A stretch of 6,112 bases of DNA from JAWVZU01 sp033722075 (GTDB lineage Bacteria > Pseudomonadota > Gammaproteobacteria > Xanthomonadales > SZUA-38), in NCBI GenBank assembly GCA_033722075.1, contig JAWVZU010000242.1, positions 1-6,112 of the forward strand. Reading direction: 5' to 3'. The notes beneath the pieces are model-generated. The model saw nothing but the letters and a program-made list of their open reading frames with translations, was not told the origin of the DNA and ran no database searches. The position numbers were made by a program, and so were the translations under genes. Shown here piece by piece: positions 4,925 to 6,112 of this stretch. Numbering within the stretch: the stretch's first letter is position 1; each line of letters begins with the position of its first letter.

Positions 4925-5383
4925 TCAGATCCCTAGGTGCAGCTTCGGCTTCCAGAACGGGCGGAATAGCTCGATCTTCGGGCAGCGGTCCATCACCACC
5001 TTCAATCCGCCGTCCTCGGCGATGCGGGCTGCCTCGTCGTTGCGCACCCCGAGCTGGCCCCAGAGCACCTTGGCGCCGATCGCCACCGCCTCCTCGGCGA
5101 TGCCCGGGAGTTCGTCCGGTGACCGGAACACCTGCACCATGTCGACCGGGCGGTCGATGGATTTCAGCGAGGGATACACCTTGAGCCCGCGGATCTCCTC
5201 CAGGCCGGGGCGCGGGTTCACTGGGATCATGTCGTAGCCGGTCTCGCTCAGGACCCGCAGCACGCCGTAGCTGAACTTGGTCTTGTCCGGGCTGGCGCCG
5301 ACCATGGCGATGGTCTTGACCGACTTGAGGATGCCCTGCAGGTACGCCTCGGAGTAGGGCTCGTCGTGGTTCATGTGTGTCAT
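4925..5383 (-). CDS. CoA-binding protein (YccU-type Rossmann fold)
   Basis: 152 aa, cytoplasmic, single CoA-binding domain. Visible marks are KTIAMVGASPDKTKFSYGV (23-41, the nucleotide-binding loop), IPVNPR (53-58), VDMVQVFR (80-87), WGQLGV (108-113) and VVMDRCPKIE (129-138), with the conserved Cys at 134. This is the normal full length with a normal end. Members bind CoA; their physiological role is poorly known. Start: the ATG at 5383 forms an ATGA overlap with the ferredoxin stop, and GGAGAAGG lies upstream at suitable spacing; the ATG at 5374 is a second possibility. It sits between ferredoxin and rhodanese genes in a leftward operon, which suggests a sulfur-related role, but this is inference from context. 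Confidence 0.9.
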   Translation of the reverse strand: MTHMNHDEPYSEAYLQGILKSVKTIAMVGASPDKTKFSYGVLRVLSETGYDMIPVNPRPGLEEIRGLKVYPSLKSIDRPVDMVQVFRSPDELPGIAEEAVAIGAKVLWGQLGVRNDEAARIAEDGGLKVVMDRCPKIELFRPFWKPKLHLGI

Positions 5384-5748
5384 TCTTCCTTCTCCCGCGG
5401 CGTGGCGATGTCGGCCTTCAGTTCGTGATCCGCGAGCGGATCGAGGAACGGGTTGCGGTACAGCCTGTCGTGGCTCTCCACGCCGATCTCGAGCGTGCAG
5501 TCCGAATCCGGCCGCGCGACGCAGAGCACCACATAGCCGTCGTTGATCTGCCGATTGTTGAGCGCGACCTGCGCCTTCTGGTCCACCTGGCCGCGGATCA
5601 GTTTCGCGGCGCAGGTGATGCAGCCGCCGTAGCGGCAGCCGTAGGGCAGGTCGACGCCCTGTTGGCGCAGTGAATCCAGCAGGGGGATGCGCGAATCGAC
5701 CCGGTAGGTCGCGCCCCCGCGGTTCGCGATGGTGATCGTGTGCATCAT
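5380..5748 (-). CDS. Plant-type 2Fe-2S ferredoxin
   Basis: 122 aa soluble electron carrier. The cluster ligands fit CX4CX2CX29C: C38, C43 and C46 in YGCRYGGCITC, and C76 in YVVLC. The beta-grasp start (HTITIANRGGATYRV) and the PLLDSL helix are typical of the family. The C-terminal tail of about 35 residues beyond the domain (from about 88) is polar and ends in EKEE. Start: ATG at 5748 (ATGA overlap with the SBP56 stop) or the adjacent in-frame ATG at 5745; coupling is likely either way, since no clear ribosome site is present. It may pass electrons to or from a partner encoded in the same operon; the partner is not shown. Confidence 0.93.
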   Translation of the reverse strand: MMHTITIANRGGATYRVDSRIPLLDSLRQQGVDLPYGCRYGGCITCAAKLIRGQVDQKAQVALNNRQINDGYVVLCVARPDSDCTLEIGVESHDRLYRNPFLDPLADHELKADIATPREKEE

Positions 5749-6112
5749 ATCCAGATGTCGCTCGTGCAATCGCCGCCCGGGTAGCGGGTTTCGTGGCAAC
5801 GCGAGGGACCGTTGGGTTCCTTGCCGAAATCGACCACGAAGTCCGGATCGATTTCCATGCCGCCGTTCTCGGTGTCGCAGTTGATCATCAGCATGCAGCC
5901 ACCGTTGGTGCGAATCTCGGGATAGAACTGATTGTCCCAGGTCGAGAACAGCGAGGTCGTGACATACAGGCGTTTGCCGTCCAGCGAAAGCTGGATCATC
6001 TGCGGGCCGCCGGTGACCTTGACCCCGTTGACCTCGGGCGCGCGTCCCAGCAGGCCGCCCATCCAGACCTGGCCGGTCCATTTCGGATTGTGCGGGTCGG
6101 AGATGTCGTACT
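5745..6112 (-). CDS. SBP56 family / methanethiol oxidase, C-terminal part (5' end outside window)
   Basis: 121 codons of the C-terminal part are visible; the family is about 430-460 aa and the gene continues past the right edge. The frame is open to 6112, beginning YDISDPHNPKWTGQVW (from 6110), so the Met at 6062 is internal. Signature pieces are TGGPQMIQLSLDGKRLYVT, WDNQFYPEIRTNGG, and the terminal HETRYPGG followed by DCTSDIWI and the stop, all typical of the selenium-binding protein SBP56 beta-propeller. Bacterial members characterised as methanethiol oxidase convert methanethiol, O2 and water to formaldehyde, sulfide and H2O2. Whether this one does so cannot be proven from the fragment. 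Its stop overlaps the ferredoxin start, so it heads a coupled operon of at least four genes. Confidence 0.9.
   Translation of the reverse strand, partial: YDISDPHNPKWTGQVWMGGLLGRAPEVNGVKVTGGPQMIQLSLDGKRLYVTTSLFSTWDNQFYPEIRTNGGCMLMINCDTENGGMEIDPDFVVDFGKEPNGPSRCHETRYPGGDCTSDIWI

Noticed and set aside
1..6112. CRISPR array, rRNA or riboswitch
   Set aside because: No regularly spaced repeats, rRNA blocks or recognisable riboswitch cores were seen on either strand.

Overview
The window looks like chromosomal DNA from a GC-rich proteobacterium, most likely a gammaproteobacterium with sulfur and respiratory metabolism. This rests on the protein flavour (MauG/CcpA-type dihaem peroxidase, an FNR-type operator, an SBP56/methanethiol oxidase operon) and on tRNA and phage remnants of gammaproteobacterial type. 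No species can be named from the sequence alone.

Layout, left to right. (1) 1-776 (+): the 3' part of a six-helix CDF-like cation transporter with an N-terminal HMA-like domain; its start lies before the window. (2) 934-2265 (-), convergent with it: an exported dihaem cytochrome c peroxidase/MauG-family protein. Its AT-rich upstream region carries a perfect FNR/Anr-type palindrome at 2388-2401. (3) About 2530-2710 (+): an IS3-type transposase scrap broken by a 17-bp tandem duplication. (4) 2770-3552 (+): phage DNA-packaging remnants, namely a small GGRKKGT-type protein followed in the same frame by a terminase large subunit cut by two stop codons and truncated after its Walker B motif. (5) 3739-3827 (+): the 3' part of a tRNA-Asn(GTT) with its CCA end and a strong intrinsic terminator, with no 5' half. 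(6) 3808-3936 (-): the last 42 codons of a tyrosine integrase running into that terminator. (7) 3957-4620 (-): a compact mntA-hepT toxin-antitoxin pair. (8) 4685-4715: a 31-bp near-perfect palindrome. (9) 4788-6112 (-): a tightly coupled operon, read right to left, of SBP56/methanethiol oxidase (3' part), 2Fe-2S ferredoxin, CoA-binding protein and the beginning of a truncated rhodanese.

The middle (about 2500-4820) reads as a scarred integration zone. It holds an IS remnant, a phage terminase remnant, a tRNA-derived attachment fragment, a dead integrase tail and a toxin-antitoxin module. Its right border is where the rhodanese gene is cut off (near 4820). The arrangement 'phage remnant, tRNA 3' fragment, integrase tail' is what successive insertions into one tRNA-Asn gene followed by decay would leave; this is inference.

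Functional links: the right-hand operon suggests methanethiol/sulfur metabolism. Methanethiol oxidase makes formaldehyde, sulfide and hydrogen peroxide, and the periplasmic peroxidase on the left could in principle deal with peroxide, but the two are not in one operon and that link is speculative. I did not find a clearly new system. The most informative items are the tRNA/integrase scar, the FNR-controlled peroxidase with an unusual cysteine-bearing insert, and the SBP56-ferredoxin-CoA-binding-rhodanese operon.
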